DNA from: Selaginella moellendorffii
Taxonomy: Eukaryota > Streptophyta > Lycopodiopsida > Selaginellales > Selaginellaceae
Direction of reading: 5' to 3'
Assembly (NCBI RefSeq): GCF_000143415.4
Contig: NW_003314283.1
Location: 1,842,272 to 1,906,271 of the forward strand
DNA: 64,000 nucleotides
Under the pieces are notes generated by a model. It was not told where the DNA came from. It saw only the letters and a list, made by a program, of their open reading frames with translations, and searched no databases. Positions 31,975 through 44,980 of the stretch are shown here, one piece after another. Position numbers and translations under genes: made by a program. How positions within the stretch are numbered: the first letter of the stretch is position 1; every line of letters begins with the position of its first letter.

Positions 31975-32461
31975 GGTATAATAGTTCCACTAACATCATA
32001 CCCAACCTTATGGATGAGTAGATCTGTAACACGTTTCTAGGGTACTGATTTTGAACTTCATCGGCGATGCAAGTCTTGCTTGAGCTCTATTGCCCACCAG
32101 ATGGTGTTGTGATTGATTGCACAGTAGGTAGCGGTTCTATAGTGAAGGTAGCATGTGACTCTAGTAGGTCGGTGTTTGCTTTTGAAGAACATCATTTCTT
32201 CAAACACTGTATTAAAGGATTTTGTGAGTTCCCTCCATCCTCAAGGAGGTAAATTATGTTAATTAAAATTTCAATATATGTTTAATTCTATTTTATAGAT
32301 CACAGTCACCTAGAGTTTTTAGAATTGGAGGCTTTGAAAGTCTCCCCAACTATGCAAAAACTTTAGCTCAACATATGCAAAGTGAATCTTCCCCACAATA
32401 CCAATATAGGAGGAAGGATAAAAGAAATCAATATGTTGATAATGAGGTAGAAGAAAATTAA
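31975..32461 (+). pseudogene. Methyltransferase-like gene, copy C (3' end only)
   Basis: Begins with a degraded NIIPNLMDE segment matching copy A, then from 32067 reads MQVLLELYCPPDGVVIDCTV followed by GSGS. The following text, SVFAFEEHHFFKHCI, fits the strand after motif I ending in an acidic residue that contacts the methyl donor. A 50-nt intron (32249-32298, GT-AG) leads to a final exon ending in TAA at 32459-32461. This is the most complete C-terminus of the family in the window. The 5' end is missing at the LINE boundary. Confidence 0.55.
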
Positions 32462-33985
32462 TTGCATCCTTACATAAAATGAAAAACTTATTATATGTTA
32501 GATGTTTATGAAGGTGTCAAATATCAATGAAGGTGTCAAATGTCAGTGAAAGTGTCAGTGTCAGATATCATAATTGTAAATTATCATTCTCACATATCAC
32601 CATCACTTTGTAGCACTTGTGTGTTGCCATCTCCTCCTTCAACATTTTATAAACAATTGTATGTGATATGATAACATCTTCTAAAACAAAGTATGTTACC
32701 TACAACTAATATCATTTTATTATATTTTTTCGTTTAAAAGTAACAATACTATAGTATAGTAAAGTAGTTCTAAATCTTACATTCCACTATAGGGTGGCCT
32801 AAAAACCCCATATTTTGCATTAGCTGATACAATGTTTCCCAAGGGGATGTTATTTCCCACAATGAAGTGATAGTAGGTATGTGTTTGTAACTCATTCTTG
32901 AATTTATTGTACATCCACATGTGCATATTTTTCAGACCCACCATTAGGCAATTGCTACAGTGCTCAAGAAAAATTTATAAACTTATAGAGCCATTTGTCT
33001 TATCCAAGAAAAAGTAGCATATTGAACACCGAATGTAATAACATTCTGTGCTTTTAAGTAGTCCTGCCATATCAGAAGCAAGATCTTGCAAAAATATGTG
33101 ACATTACTCTTGAAACACTAGAGGCAATCCCTCTCTAGTAGAAAAATCCAGAATTTTATATATAGGGAGCTCTAATTTAGCTTTACTAGAGCCCTCAGCA
33201 AAAAAAAGATTGTTATGTGGAGGTGAAGGTAGAATGTTGGTAGAACTTAGGGATGGAGATTGATATGAAATGCTAGGGGGCCAAGTACAAATAACAATGA
33301 CTTTCCTTCGAGCTATTTCAAAACAAAATTCCAAGGAGCTCAAGGAAAACAAAAAAACTATGATGATTATAAATTTTCTAGATAGTTTATATACCAAGTT
33401 TTAGTCTTGGGAATGAGGTTTATTTATTATGACACTGACAATACTTAGATTCTTTAAATGTTAGTCTTGGAAATGGGGCTTCATAATCATAGCTTGCTTG
33501 TAAATATAAGAGAGTCTAAAATTTTAGATTATCATGTATACACATGCTCTATCATTATGATGAAATCCTACTTTGCTACATATATATTCTTTTCTACACA
33601 TGTCAAATGTCTAGAGAAATAGACTGCAAGGAAATATAGACTATATTATAGTGGCAGAGCACGTTAGCATGTTACCATTCTCTCATGTGAGATTGCCTTT
33701 CAGTCTTGGAAATGTAGATAAAGTTGATTCTTTGATATGATATTACTTTTGAGTCTTTTGAAAGATTTCGATTTCTTTTATTATTATTCACAAACAACTC
33801 CCAAAAACTTTTAATGAGGATTCACTACAAAAATAGACCTTAGTCTTATCATATGAGAGGATTGCGATATAGGTAGGAAACAGAGTTTTTGATATGAATT
33901 AATATGTAAATTACAAATGTCATGGAAAGTTTAATGAAGTAGATTTCTTGGTGCTTTTTACCGTGTTATTCATTTCTTCATTTCT
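32462..33985. other. AT-rich stretch without recognisable genes
   Basis: A/T-rich, with short tandem-like phrases (GAAGGTGTCAAAT, about 32510-32560). A 97-codon minus-strand frame at 33104-33397 has no recognisable features and I do not support it as a gene. Confidence 0.5.
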
Positions 33986-34330
33986 TTAACTTTGGACTAT
34001 TGTTTCAGAAGTAACAAAAGCATTTTTATCAATCGTAATAGTGGTCTCCACATTCCTAAATAGGTAATAAGTACCAGGAGTGTAATATAGAGATTGTGGT
34101 AGTGAAACAAAATTAACATTTTCACATTCCTTTGCATTACAACTTTTACTCATAGATCTTGTATTTTCCTTGCTTCCCATCTTCTCAAGAGCCCTAAAAA
34201 ATCTTCTGAATAAAGGAATAGTATCTACAACTATAAAAGTATTCAAAATATTAGCTGTAACAGTAGTTATAATTAAATAATATAGCTTTACAAAAGATAG
34301 GTTCTCATGAATTTTGTATTTTTTAAACAA
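33986..34330 (-). pseudogene. Diverged relative of the transposon's small acidic protein
   Basis: A 114-codon frame whose C-terminal half (VSLPQSLYYTPGTYY ... SETIVQS) aligns with the 90-residue proteins at 3130 and 12447 (ISLPNSPYYTPGDYF ... SETTIQS). The N-terminal half differs and includes a hydrophobic stretch. It suggests that an old relative of the transposon was once here; I see no palindromes or terminal repeats around it. Confidence 0.5.
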
Positions 34331-36720
34331 TTCAACCTTATAGAAACTTTTAACTCAGATATTTATATATTTAAATATTTTAAAGTTTGCTAGAACCTTC
34401 ATTGTTGACTTTTAGTTGACTGTGTTGATTTGAGTTGACTTGTGTTGAATTGAGCTCAACTCAACTTTAGACCATCCCCATGGGAGCTTGTTTATTGGCC
34501 AAGTGATTTCAAATAGTCAACGCACTTTCATCTTCAAGATGTCAACTCTAGTGTGGACCTTATATAATAAATGGATATAGATGGAGGTGGGGACTTAGAT
34601 AATTCCTAGATCTATTTTGACCATATGAAATGAGTTTTAGGCTGGTCAACTATGAGAGCATGTTTATGATCACAAATAAGTGGTTTTTCATTTTATAAAG
34701 ATTCCATACTATTTTACATTCTACCTATTCCTTCTATAGGTTGTAGTGCAATCTGACTATAGCTATAGCTGAATTCAAGTTCCAGGATTTCCAAGTTCAA
34801 ATTATCTTTTGGACATGTATGTCTGAGGTTTTTGAACAACGAACTAGGAAGAAACCCAACTTCCATGGTTTTATGGCAGATGCTATGGTGCTAATTGGTT
34901 GACTATGCGGCAAGTGTTTGGAGGTGATAAAAGTCAACTGTTATAAGGTAGAGAGAAGAGTTATAAGTTTCATTAGGCAAGGAGTATCAACAAATATTGC
35001 TAATGCAACAAATTTGACTTCCATCATAAGTTCAAGTAACTTTATCAAGAATGGATGGATGCACCAACTAAAGAAGAGCATGAGGCAAAGGCAAATAAGA
35101 TGTGCATATAGTGGTGTGAAGGAGATAAAGTGCCAATTGAACACCTTCCATAGATGGAATGTTAGCTTGTATGGTGAGAAGTTTGAATGTTTCAATAGGG
35201 CCATTATATTCTCCATGTAAGCTTTCTCCCATTTCTTTTGTTGCCACATTCAAATGTTGCATTTTTCCTAGGATCAACCACTTGATGACATTGAACATAC
35301 ACTAACAATTAATCTTTTTAAGAGTAAACATTGGAGTTGGAAAGCTTCTGAAGCAAAGAAAGGAAAAGTGTCCCTCTATGAAGTTATGCTCTCCAACCTC
35401 ACTAAATCTCTTGAGCAGTCATCAAAAGCTTTGGCTACATAGGAAGCGAGGTTTGTTAGTACAAGTCCAAATTTAGATAGGCTTCAAGAGTGGGTTGATA
35501 GAAAGATAACACTAGTAGTAGGGTTAATATCTAAGATAGTGGAGGAAGTTGTTGTTGGAACTCCTATAGAATTAAGTTATAAACCACTTGGGGTCATGAG
35601 GACAGCCTGTATGAAGTGTCTACAGATATTTGATAGGCATAACATCACTCCTTCCAACTCTCATTGCCTAGAGTTTGACTACCATTCTGTTCTATGACAC
35701 TGGAAAAGAACTAAGGAATATAGAGTGGAGGAGGTGTCAGTTGTTACACAAGTAAATCTAGTGCCAAAGGTTAAGAAGGTTATTAATAGCTCGTGAACTA
35801 GTTTTTTGTATCAACTGGGCAATTCAAAGAGTCAGTACCAAGAGCAATGCACGTTGCTCCAGAATGATTGGGAGTTGAGGTCAGTGTCTTGCATGTATAC
35901 GTTTAGATTCAAGTTCTTCAGCAGTGCCATGTTTCTAAAGCTGTCAAGATCTAGGGGTAAAGGGCTGCTAATCAAGCTAGAGTTACTATTGTGGAATTGA
36001 TGTTACTCATACAAGCCAAATCCACAACTCAATTATTTTGAAGCCAGATTCTATGCTAGAAGAGTGGCTAGTTGAGCAAAGCTGCAATCTTTTGAAAGAA
36101 GAGATTGAAAGTTTGGAGTAAGCAAGTTTCAAGCTAAAGACTTCCTTAAATGTTACCAATGTCAATACTAAACTGGCCTACATGACCAACTAGAAATAGA
36201 AAAGCTGTATAATATAAGTCTTCCATTTCAAAAAGGTGCACAAGAGAAGATCAAGTTAGCAAAAGAGTTGAAGTGCACAATCACAAAGATAAACTACATT
36301 AGTACCATAGCTAAGGAGTTTGTTGTTGTGATTGAGTCATCAAAAGGTACGAACTACATTGTTAGAATCTACAAAAATCCATCTTATATCTACCTAGATT
36401 TTACATATAGGGAGAATAAGGGAAAGGTATATTTAGCCTACAAACACATTTGTTACATTTTTATGTAGAAACTAAACCAAGATCCTCCACCAGGTAAGCC
36501 TTACAATTGCAGATCTTGAGAAGTGTTTTTAGATTGCTTTTAGTGTTCAGATCTATATTTATATTTGTATTTTATTGGTCTAATTTATAGATTAAATCAA
36601 AATGTGAAAGATGAAAAAATGTTGGTTCAAGTTGAACCAATGTTTTTCTTGTGTTTGAGAAGTCATGAGCTCAGCTCATGAGCTTAAAACCTACCCGAAC
36701 TCATTTGAATTGGCATAAAG
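34331..36720 (+). pseudogene. Family X repeat gene, fragment C, with a degraded SWIM-like motif
   Basis: Colinear with the minus-strand copy at 38467-40200: 34918-35220 contains YKVERRVISFIRQGVSTNI and 35280-35460 contains DDIEHTLTINLFKSKHWSW. Farther on, 36268-36468 ends LDFTYRENKGKVYLAYKHIC, which resembles a SWIM zinc finger (CxC...CxH) in which cysteines have become tyrosine. SWIM fingers are common in MULE and FAR1-type transposases, so family X may be a transposase, but this is weak. Stops are frequent. The segment 36660-36690 contains a GAGCTCAGCTCATGAGCT inverted motif also seen at 25385 and 51240. Confidence 0.4.
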
Positions 36721-36831
36721 TGTCTAATATGCACTAGATGCTAATTTCTCACAAAGAAAAGAGAAATTTAGCCAGAAAGAGGGGAAAAACACAAAGAATG
36801 TTGTGAAAATCACTTAGTAGGATGTGGATAT

Positions 36832-38461
36832 TGTAAGACACAAAATCCCTAGGCCCTAAAGTGGAGCCGGAAGGGCGCCATGTGGTAGTGGCCGAAGCGA
36901 AAGCCAAACAAATGTAACACGTTTGGACTAAAAAGCTTTGACTTGAAAGGTCAAAAGCAAGAGTGGAACTCTCAACAAAGTGCTTGAAGAAAGAGCATGA
37001 AATAAGTGAGGCTCTAAAAAGGGACCCAAAAAGACCGAGACGGAGTCCAAGATGGAGTTCGAGACGGAGTCTAAGATGGAGTCCGAGATGGAGTCCAAGA
37101 TGGAGTCCGAGATGGACTGAGACGGAGTCCGAGATGGACTGAGACGGAGTCCGAGATGGAGTCCGAGATGGACCGAGACGGAGTCCGAGATGGACCCGAG
37201 ATGGAGTCCGAGATGGACCCGAGATGGAGTCCGAGTTGGACCCAAGATGGAGTCCGAGATGGACCCGAGATGGAGTCCGAGATGGAGTCCAAGATGGACC
37301 CGAGATGGAATCCAAGATGGAGTCCAAGAAGGACCCGAGATGGAGTCTGAGGTCGAGACCGAGACCGGGACCGAGACCGAAATCGGGACCGAGACCAAGA
37401 CCGAGGCCGAGGCCGAGTCCGAGCCTGAGCCCAAGTCCGAATCCGAGTCCAAGTCCCAGTCCCAGTTCGAGTCCAAGTCCAAGTCCGAGTCCTAGTCCGA
37501 GTTTGAGTTCGAGTCTGAGAGGGTGAAAGCCCAAAGCATTCGTCTCCCAAACCCTGGGGGGTTTGGTGAATTCCAAAAGTATAGTGAGGGGGAGGACTGT
37601 AGTGGAGCCAGTTTGGCCAGGAAAGGCCAGTATGGCCCAGGAAGGCTGTACCCAGTGTTGGGTGATGAGCTGCCCACTGGGAAGTCCAAGACTAGAGTGA
37701 ATACAGACCGACAAGCGGGGTAGTTTGGTGAAGTGTTCAAGAGCCGGCTCTAGTTCCCTCAGGAGATCGATTGGATCTCAACGGAACCTCGCTCTAAGCC
37801 CATGGCTAGAGCACCTAAAGGCGGAAGGCGGGGAGAGTACCCATGAGGCCCACGTAGGGCCACAGTGTTCCGAAATGTTGTCCCAAAGTCCCAGACTGTG
37901 GAAAGGAAGAGGAGTGGCCCTCTAGTGTTGTGACCAAGGACACAGTCACACAATGAGGAAGTCCTAGAGGACAGTGGGACTTAGTGGTTGGTCCCATAGG
38001 CCTTGGTCCAGTGGCAGTGTTGGCAAACTCAGCCAAGGATAAAAAGGGACTTGGTGGGGACTGGAACGGAGATATTGGGGAAGGTTATTCCCCATGTTTG
38101 CAAGCATCCTAAGGATGGTAAAGAGTGGATTTGGGACGACCACTCATGGACGAATAGCCCAGTCTTGGAGAGATGGGATTGCAATGCAGGTGGTGTTAGA
38201 CCACCGATGTGACCAAGGTGAATGAGCATGGCCTAGCGTAACAGGCTCATATGTCAGTGGTACTTTGGGGTGTCAGTCATGGGATCGGACACGTGGAGCA
38301 CTTGGACCAAGTGCAAAGGTTGAGTGGCATGGATGCCATTCTCGGGGCTAGCAAGCCCCAAGTCCTGAATGGGACTTATAAAGGTTGTGAATGAGACTCC
38401 TTCAAGTGGTCGGAGGTGTGGTTAAGTGACTAAAGTAGAATGGAAAAATTAGTCGTTTACA
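36832..38461 (+). repeat. Solo LTR of the minisatellite LTR family
   Basis: TGTAAGACAC ... GTCGTTTACA, 1,630 bp, flanked by GATAT on both sides (36827-36831 and 38462-38466). It matches the LTR at 9307-11196, with a shorter 12-bp minisatellite (about 37036-37355) and hexamer tract (to 37520). A single LTR with an intact target duplication indicates loss of the internal region by LTR-LTR recombination. Confidence 0.9.
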
Positions 38462-38466
38462 GATAT

Positions 38467-41228
38467 AAAATGCCACTTAAAAATGATGTAGAAAAGAAAA
38501 GAAATCAAGCTCCAATACTCATAACTAATCAAGGGGAATATGTTTCCATAGAAATCTCTTGACTTTACACACGAAATTGAGTATGGATAGATTCATTGGA
38601 AAGCCTAGGCTTAAACCAAGAGAATGACTAAAATCATGAGTTAAAATTACCAAAAGCTCAAAAACAAATTAACTCAAACATCAAATTTTTAATAAAAAGA
38701 AGAACAAAACAAATGCACTCCTTAGTATAAGAAATATTCATATTTTCTATGTTGGTCTTGGCATTGGGATACTTGATACTATAAGACTATTCCAATGTCA
38801 CTTCATGCTCCTTCCCCTTCACTCCTTAGGCTGTATGATAGAGAGTTATTCCATGCTCTAGTTTCTTATGCTCTTTAGTTATATATTTAGGAGTTTGGCT
38901 CCATACCTTTATTCAATGGCTTAAGGCCTTAAACTTGGGTTCCAACCTTGGCCCACATGTCTAAGGGTTAAGGTTCCACTCCAAGGTTAACTTATGGTAA
39001 ATCACATAGGGTAAAGGGTGAAAACCATATTTGTTACACTTATGCTCTAGATTTATAGAAGTAAAGACCTTTATGAATATGAATTTAGCCTAAACTCTTC
39101 ATTCTTTAAAGAAAGCTAAGCTAGCTCATTATGTCAGGTTCACCAACTATTGGGGCATCTCTCAACCCTACCCATGGATCCATCCTTTACGAACATGCTC
39201 ACAAACTCATAGTTCTGAGCTCAAGTGCAAGAACAATATAGGGTGGAACCCTATACTCAATCCTCTTATGTACAAGGATGAGGGAATATTCCAAGAACAT
39301 ATAATATTTTCTATGCTTTATTAAGCCAGAATTTAAACCATGATATGAGGAGAATGTGGCAATGAGCTAGTGCCGCAAAAACTCCTATATTTGCTCTCGG
39401 AGAGATTAATTGTTAGTGTAATATCAAGTGTTAATTTTTTTTTCAGTCTTATAATTGCCCTAGACAAATCTCAAGTATGGAATGTACCTTGAATTTTGGT
39501 CATAGAATGGCCCCATTGAAGCATTTAAACTTCCCACCATGTAAGTTAACACTCCATTTGTGGAAAGTGTTTTATTAGCACTTTGTCTCCTTCATGCTAT
39601 CATAAGCACATCTCATTTGCCTGTCCCTCATAGTCCTCTTATTTGGTGTGCCCATCCACTTTCGACAAAGCCACTTGAACTCATTATGAAAGTCACATTT
39701 AATGCAATAACAATGTTCGTTAACACTCTTTGCCCAATGAAACTCACAACTCTTCTCTCTACCTTATAATGGCTAATGTTTATCACCTCCAAAAAATTGT
39801 CATATACCCAACCAATTACCACCATTAGTATTTGCCAGATTCTTAACCTTGAATTTGGCTATAGCTATGGCCAAGTTGTATAGCAATCTATAGAAGGAAT
39901 GGGTATAGTGGAAATTGGTATGAATTCCTAAAAAATGAAAAGCCACTTCCTTGTGATCATAAACATAGGCTCCTATAATTGACCAGCTTAAAACTCGTTT
40001 CATGTGGTCAAAATGGATCTAGGGATTAGCTAAATCCCCATCTCCATCCATATCCATTTAACATATAAGATTCATACTAAAGGTAGGACCAAGAATCAAC
40101 ATCTTGAAAATGAAAGTGCATTGACTATTTGAAATCACTTGGCCAACAAATAAGTTTCCATAAATAAATTCATAGAGACATTTTCTCTTCACTTCCAAAA
40201 TTACATCCAATCTAGATTGAAACTTCCGATTTCACCATTCTTGCATCCAGTTCTTTATTCAACTAAAGAAAGAGTATTATTAGAGATGAAGTAGAGTTAA
40301 ATATTAATCTTTTATCTATGTAAATTTATAATATATTTATGGGTTTTATATTTCAAAGCAGGTCCTTCAAGCTCACTTTGAAGTTGTGGCACTTTTCTTT
40401 TTAACCTCTACAACAACAATAGCTTTCAAATTGTGAAAAGAATCATGGCAAATTCCATTCTTTATTGTGTGTTGGTGGTGTCTAATATGCATTGCTGCTC
40501 TATCTAAATAGCCATCCCACAACAAAAAGTAGTGCATCCTTGCATCAAAACATGCTCGACACATAGATATCACCTTGCATTTGAAATATTTAAACCCTAT
40601 AGCAACCTTGTCATGCCTAGAGGGATTGATCATTGAGCCTTCAAAGAAATATATATTCCTAGTCATTTAATGCTTTAAATATTAAGATATTAATATATGC
40701 ATAATTGATTGTAAGAAAAATAATACTACTGAGATGAATGGGGTTATGAGCAAAAGGCACTAACCAATTATAACAGTTGTAACACTAATAGCTTGTTCTC
40801 CCTCTCATCTCCATGTTGTTTCCCTAAGAGAGAGTTTCATTCTTTTGTAAGAAGTGAGAGTCAAGCTTAGAGAAGTTAGTTCACACATAAAACCAATTAG
40901 ATATAGCTTCTTAGACAAAGAGGTGTGTTGCTTTTGGACTAGTTTTTGAAATGGTGGATAAGGCATTTCAGAAATCTCAATCATTACAGATGGAATTGAA
41001 GGAAATTGAGTACATAAGAGATGAGGAACTTCTGTCTTCTTACAATGGGAATATATATTCTTCAAATTTTCACTATGTCCTTGTAAAGAACACATTAAAT
41101 CTTTGTTCATAGAAGATTTATCCAATAAATATATCCTACCATTTATAAAATTAAAGTCACTAGAATCTAGGAAGCAATTGCCATCAAAGAAAATAAAAAT
41201 TGTGACCATTCATTGTGACTATTGATTG
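38467..41228 (-). pseudogene. Family X repeat gene, fragment B
   Basis: Minus-strand remnants: 40373-40666 (ICHDSFHNLKAIVVVEV), 39570-39825 (YKVERRVVSFIGQRVLTNIV) and short pieces toward 39400. The block with EYIRDEELLSSYNGN at about 40970-41060 reads on the plus strand here but on the minus strand in fragment A, so part of this copy is inverted. 38470-39400 has no recognisable coding content. Function unknown. Confidence 0.45.
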
Positions 41229-41339
41229 TGTTAGGCACCAAGTCAAAATAATAGGATAAAGAAAGGGCCCTACAATGAAGTGATCACCCCTTTAGTTAAT
41301 TAGCTTAGGGTGTAAGGGATAGGGGATAGGATCCTAACA
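41229..41339 (+). repeat. 5' LTR of outer TRIM
   Basis: 111 bp, TG...CA ends, followed directly by the primer-binding site for initiator-Met tRNA. Confidence 0.9.
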
Positions 41340-41473
41340 TTGGTATCGGAGCCTAATTCGATTCTCGTGGCTGATGAGTGGGGCAAAAATATTCTGAAGG
41401 AATATTCAACATGGTGGATCTAGAGAGAGAACCAAAGTTTAGTAGACTCTAAAAGAAGAAATACCTAAGTATG

Positions 41474-41577
41474 TGTTAGGATCCTATCCCTTACACCCTA
41501 AGCCAATTGACTAAAGGGGTGATCACTTGATTGCAGGGCCCTTTCTTTATCCTATTATCCTGACCTGGTGCCTAACA
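41474..41577 (-). repeat. 3' LTR of the mosaic element
   Basis: 104 bp; 103 of 104 identical to 47407-47510. Confidence 0.9.
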
Positions 41578-41763
41578 ATCCTCCCCCTCGTCAGGAAATG
41601 ATCGTCCGCGATCATACTTAGGCCACCATCCGGTCACCATGGTCCTTCTCTTAGGGTCTACCAAACCTTGGTTCTCCCTCTAGATTCACCATGTTGAATA
41701 TTCCTTCAAAATATTCCTGCCCCACTCGTTAGCCACAAGAATCGAATTGGGCTCCGATACCAA

Positions 41764-41996
41764 TGTTATGATCCGGCGCAAAAAGACAAAGATCTAGTTG
41801 CCCTAGACTATGTTACGCCACCTCTTGAGGTTCCTCACCACCCAACCACCCCCGAGCTACCTCAAAAGCTCCACTGCACCGCCGCTCCATTGTGAGCCCT
41901 AGGGTAGGTTAAGTCCCTTACCCTAACATGCCTTAATATACCCTTGAGCCTCCCTTTGACCGATGTTGACCATGTAGTCAAAGCTGGCACCTAACA
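41764..41996 (-). repeat. Internal gypsy-type LTR (233 bp)
   Basis: TGTTAGGTGCC ... GGATCATAACA on the minus strand; same family as 59644-59876 and 61459-61707. A purine-rich tract (GGGGGGGAAGAAT) precedes it, as in the other gypsy copies. Confidence 0.9.
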
Positions 41997-42070
41997 ATTC
42001 TTCCCCCCCAACAAAGTCCTTGTCCCAAGGACGAGTTGTACCGGTGATCACCCTTTCTGGGGAATCCTGC

Positions 42071-43984
42071 TCAAGCTCCTGATCCATCTTCCACAGCCGT
42101 ATACATCAAGGAGGCATTGGGCCCGTCACTCTGAGATAGTACACCTTTCAATTGGCTGACATAAAATACCGGATGAATTTTCACCTCAGCTGGCAGCCGC
42201 ACCCGATAAGCCGCTTTACCAATGTGCTCCAGCACTTCATATGGACCAGCATATCGATGGGAAAGTTTATCACTCTTCCCTGTCCGTAAAGGCACCAAGG
42301 TGTTCTGCCGGACGGCACTTGACGGAAAGATCACTCGCACAAAGACGAGATCACCCACCTTATATTCCTGGAATTGGCGATGCTCATTGGCAAACTTCTC
42401 CGCTCTATCCTGAGCTGCTTGCAAATTCCGTTTGCACACCACCAGAATCTCATCAAGTTCTGTGGCCCGATCAGTTGCCTCGGAATCAAGCTTTTCTTGA
42501 ACGTCCTTACTCAAATGCAATCCCAACTCCACCGCTATTCAAGGATGCCTTCTAAACATCGCAAAATAAGGACTTAGCTTGGTTCCACTGTGTTGGCTAT
42601 TGTTGTAAGCAAATTGCACCAACAGAAGATATAAATCCCACTGTCCTTGCCTTTGACCAATACTACAATGTAACATATCCTCCACCACCTGATTCACACG
42701 CTCGGTTTGCCCATCTGTCTGAGAATGATCTCCACTCGAGAGTTTCAAAGTCACTTGCATAGCCTTTGCAAAGCTTTTCCAAAATCCACTGGTGAACTTT
42801 GAATCTCGATCACTAATGATGTCCTCCGGCAAACCAAAATCAGGAAAAACCTTCTCCAAGTAAACCGCAGCCAAGTCTGAGGCAGTGACAGTCTTCCGAA
42901 GAGCCAACAACCGCACATAATTCGTCAACCGATCCACTATGACCCATACTTGCTCCTTTTGCCTCTGTGTTTGTGGCAAACAAGTGATGAAGTCCATAGA
43001 GATACTACACCAACGGCTCTGAGGAATAGGTAAAGGTTGCAAAAGTCCCCCCGGCTTCTCCCGTGGCACCTTAACCCACTGACAAAGTTCGCCTGATTTA
43101 CAATACTTGAGGATATCAGCTTTCATATTCCTTCAATAAAAGTTGCGCTTAATCAACTCATACGTCTTCTTCCCCCCAAAATGACCGGCCTCTGGACGAT
43201 TATGATAGTGGAATAAAACTTGAGTAATTAACGCATCCACCCGTGGCAAATATACACGGCCATTATAGTAGAGAATCCCATCCACCAATGAGAAAGGGTC
43301 TTCCATTTGGTCTCGCAAAGAGGCCACCTCAGCATCTTGAGCCTGAGCATGCTCAACCAACTGCCCAAACTCGCTGACCACCTTACTCAAATGATGACAA
43401 AATCGTGTTCGTAACGTCGTCACATGACGAACACGAGATAAAGCATCTGCCACCACATTTGATTTTCCCGGACGATGCTCAATAGGAAACTCCCCAAACT
43501 CCATGAGTTTGACCATCCAACGAGTTTGCCTAGTGTTCAACTCCTTCTGTGTGAAAAGATACACAAGTGGTTTGTGATCTGTCAACACCACAAACACTGC
43601 ACCATAAAGATAGTGCCGCCACGTCTGTAAAGCATGAACAATAGAGAGTAACTCTTGCTCATATGTGGAATAACGTTGCTCCACGAAATTCAAAGTTCGA
43701 CTCTCATATGCAATAGGCTGTCCCTCTTGCATGAGAACGCCTCCCAGTGCATAACCACTCGCATCGCATGTCACCTCGTAAGGTTTCGATGGATCAGCAA
43801 TGCGAAGCACTGGAGTCTCGCTCAACAATCGTTTCAACGCCACAAAACTCTCTTCTTGTGGCTTCTTCCACTCAAATGGCACATTCTTGCGTAACAACCG
43901 TGTCAAAGGAATAGCCACCTCTGCAAACTTATGCTGGAAACATCGGTAGTAACTAGCCATACCAAGAAAACTGCGCAACTCAAC
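42071..43984 (-). pseudogene. Gypsy pol, 3' half: RNase H, integrase, C-terminal domain
   Basis: Minus-strand reading: 43984-43133 carries SFLGMASYYR, the RNase H region (VTCDASGYALGGVL, LVYLFTQKELNTRQ) and the integrase zinc-finger start; 43126-42539 carries the integrase core ([35 protein letters not shown]); 42532-42071 carries the GPY-type C-terminus ([20 protein letters not shown]). Breaks: TGG to TGA near 43131 and CGA to TGA near 42537, both G/C-to-A/T changes relative to the plus-strand copies at 58-61 kb. RNase H trims the RNA strand during cDNA synthesis; integrase inserts the cDNA. No chromodomain is evident. Confidence 0.85.
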
Positions 43985-44980
43985 TGTAAGCAACCAAAGG
44001 GAACGACTCTAGAGATGATCCATAGGGGTTCAAATATAAAGGGAAAGGGCCCATGAATAAGAGTGCACCCCCTTTTCCAATCGGTCAAGGGTCTTGGGAT
44101 AGTTGGAGTTAAGCGTCCTTGGGTTTGAATAGTACTGGGCTGGGTGACCTCCCGGGAAGTCCAAACTCAGGAGCTTACATTTGGTATCAGAGGGGTCTCG
44201 GGTCCGACTCTGTTGGTTGGCTAAGGGAATCACACCACATGTTGATTGACATCTGGCTGGTCCAGTTTGCTCCCGCTGGGCTCGACCTGAGGGGTAGGGT
44301 GTCAAGAGAGCGAGGCTCTCGGGAGAGCTGCGGCTCTCAGCTTCCGTTCACGAGGGCATGAACTTGCAGGGAAGCGTGGTGGATTGTAAGCAACCAAAGG
44401 GAACGATTCGAGAGACGATCCATTGGGGTTCAAATATAGAGGGAAAGGGCCCATGAACAATAGTGCACCCCTTTTTCCAATCGGTTAAGGGTCTTGGGAT
44501 ATTTGGGGTTAAGCGTCCTTGGGTTTGAATAGTACTGGGCTGGGTGACCTCCCGGGAAGTCCAAATTCAGGAGTTTACATTTGGTATCAGAGAGGTCTCG
44601 GGTCCGACTCTGTTGGTTGGCTTAGGGGAATCGCACCACATGTTGATTGACATCTGGCTGGTCCAATTTGCTCCCACTGGGCTCGACCCGAGGGGTAGGG
44701 TGTCAAAAGAGCGAGGCTCTCGGGAGAGCTGCGGCTCTCAGCTTCCGTTCACGAGGGCGTGAACTTGCAGGGAAGCGTGGTGGATTGTAAGCAACCAAAG
44801 GGAACGACTCTAGAGATGATCTATAGGGGTTCAAATATAGAGGGAAAGGGCCCATGAATAAGAGTGCACCCCCTTTTCCAATCGGTTAAGGGTCTTGGGA
44901 TAGTTGGGGTTAAGCGTCCTTGGGTGTGAATAGTACTGGGTTGGGTGACCTCCCGGGAAGTCCAAACTCAGGAGCTTACA
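43985..44980 (+). mobile_element. Tandem TRIM with three LTRs inserted in pol
   Basis: Three ~195-bp LTRs (43985-44179, 44385-44579, 44786-44980), each TGTAAGCAAC ... CTTACA, alternate with two ~205-bp internal segments that start with TTTGGTATCAGAG (primer-binding site) and end in a purine-containing tract before the next LTR. One perfect duplication TCAAC flanks the whole (43980-43984 and 44981-44985). A second TRIM family, unrelated in sequence to the 104-bp LTR family. No coding capacity. Confidence 0.9.

Noticed and set aside
33104-33397. 97-codon minus-strand frame
   Set aside because: AT-rich region, no homology within the window, hydrophobic start by composition only.
36749-37714. 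Similar repeat-rich frames in the solo LTR
   Set aside because: Same minisatellite effect; no start context or domain.
42222-42577. Plus-strand frames over the gypsy integrase C-terminus (and the matching frames at 59.1-59.4 and 60.9-61.2 kb)
   Set aside because: Antisense shadows repeated wherever the gypsy copy occurs.
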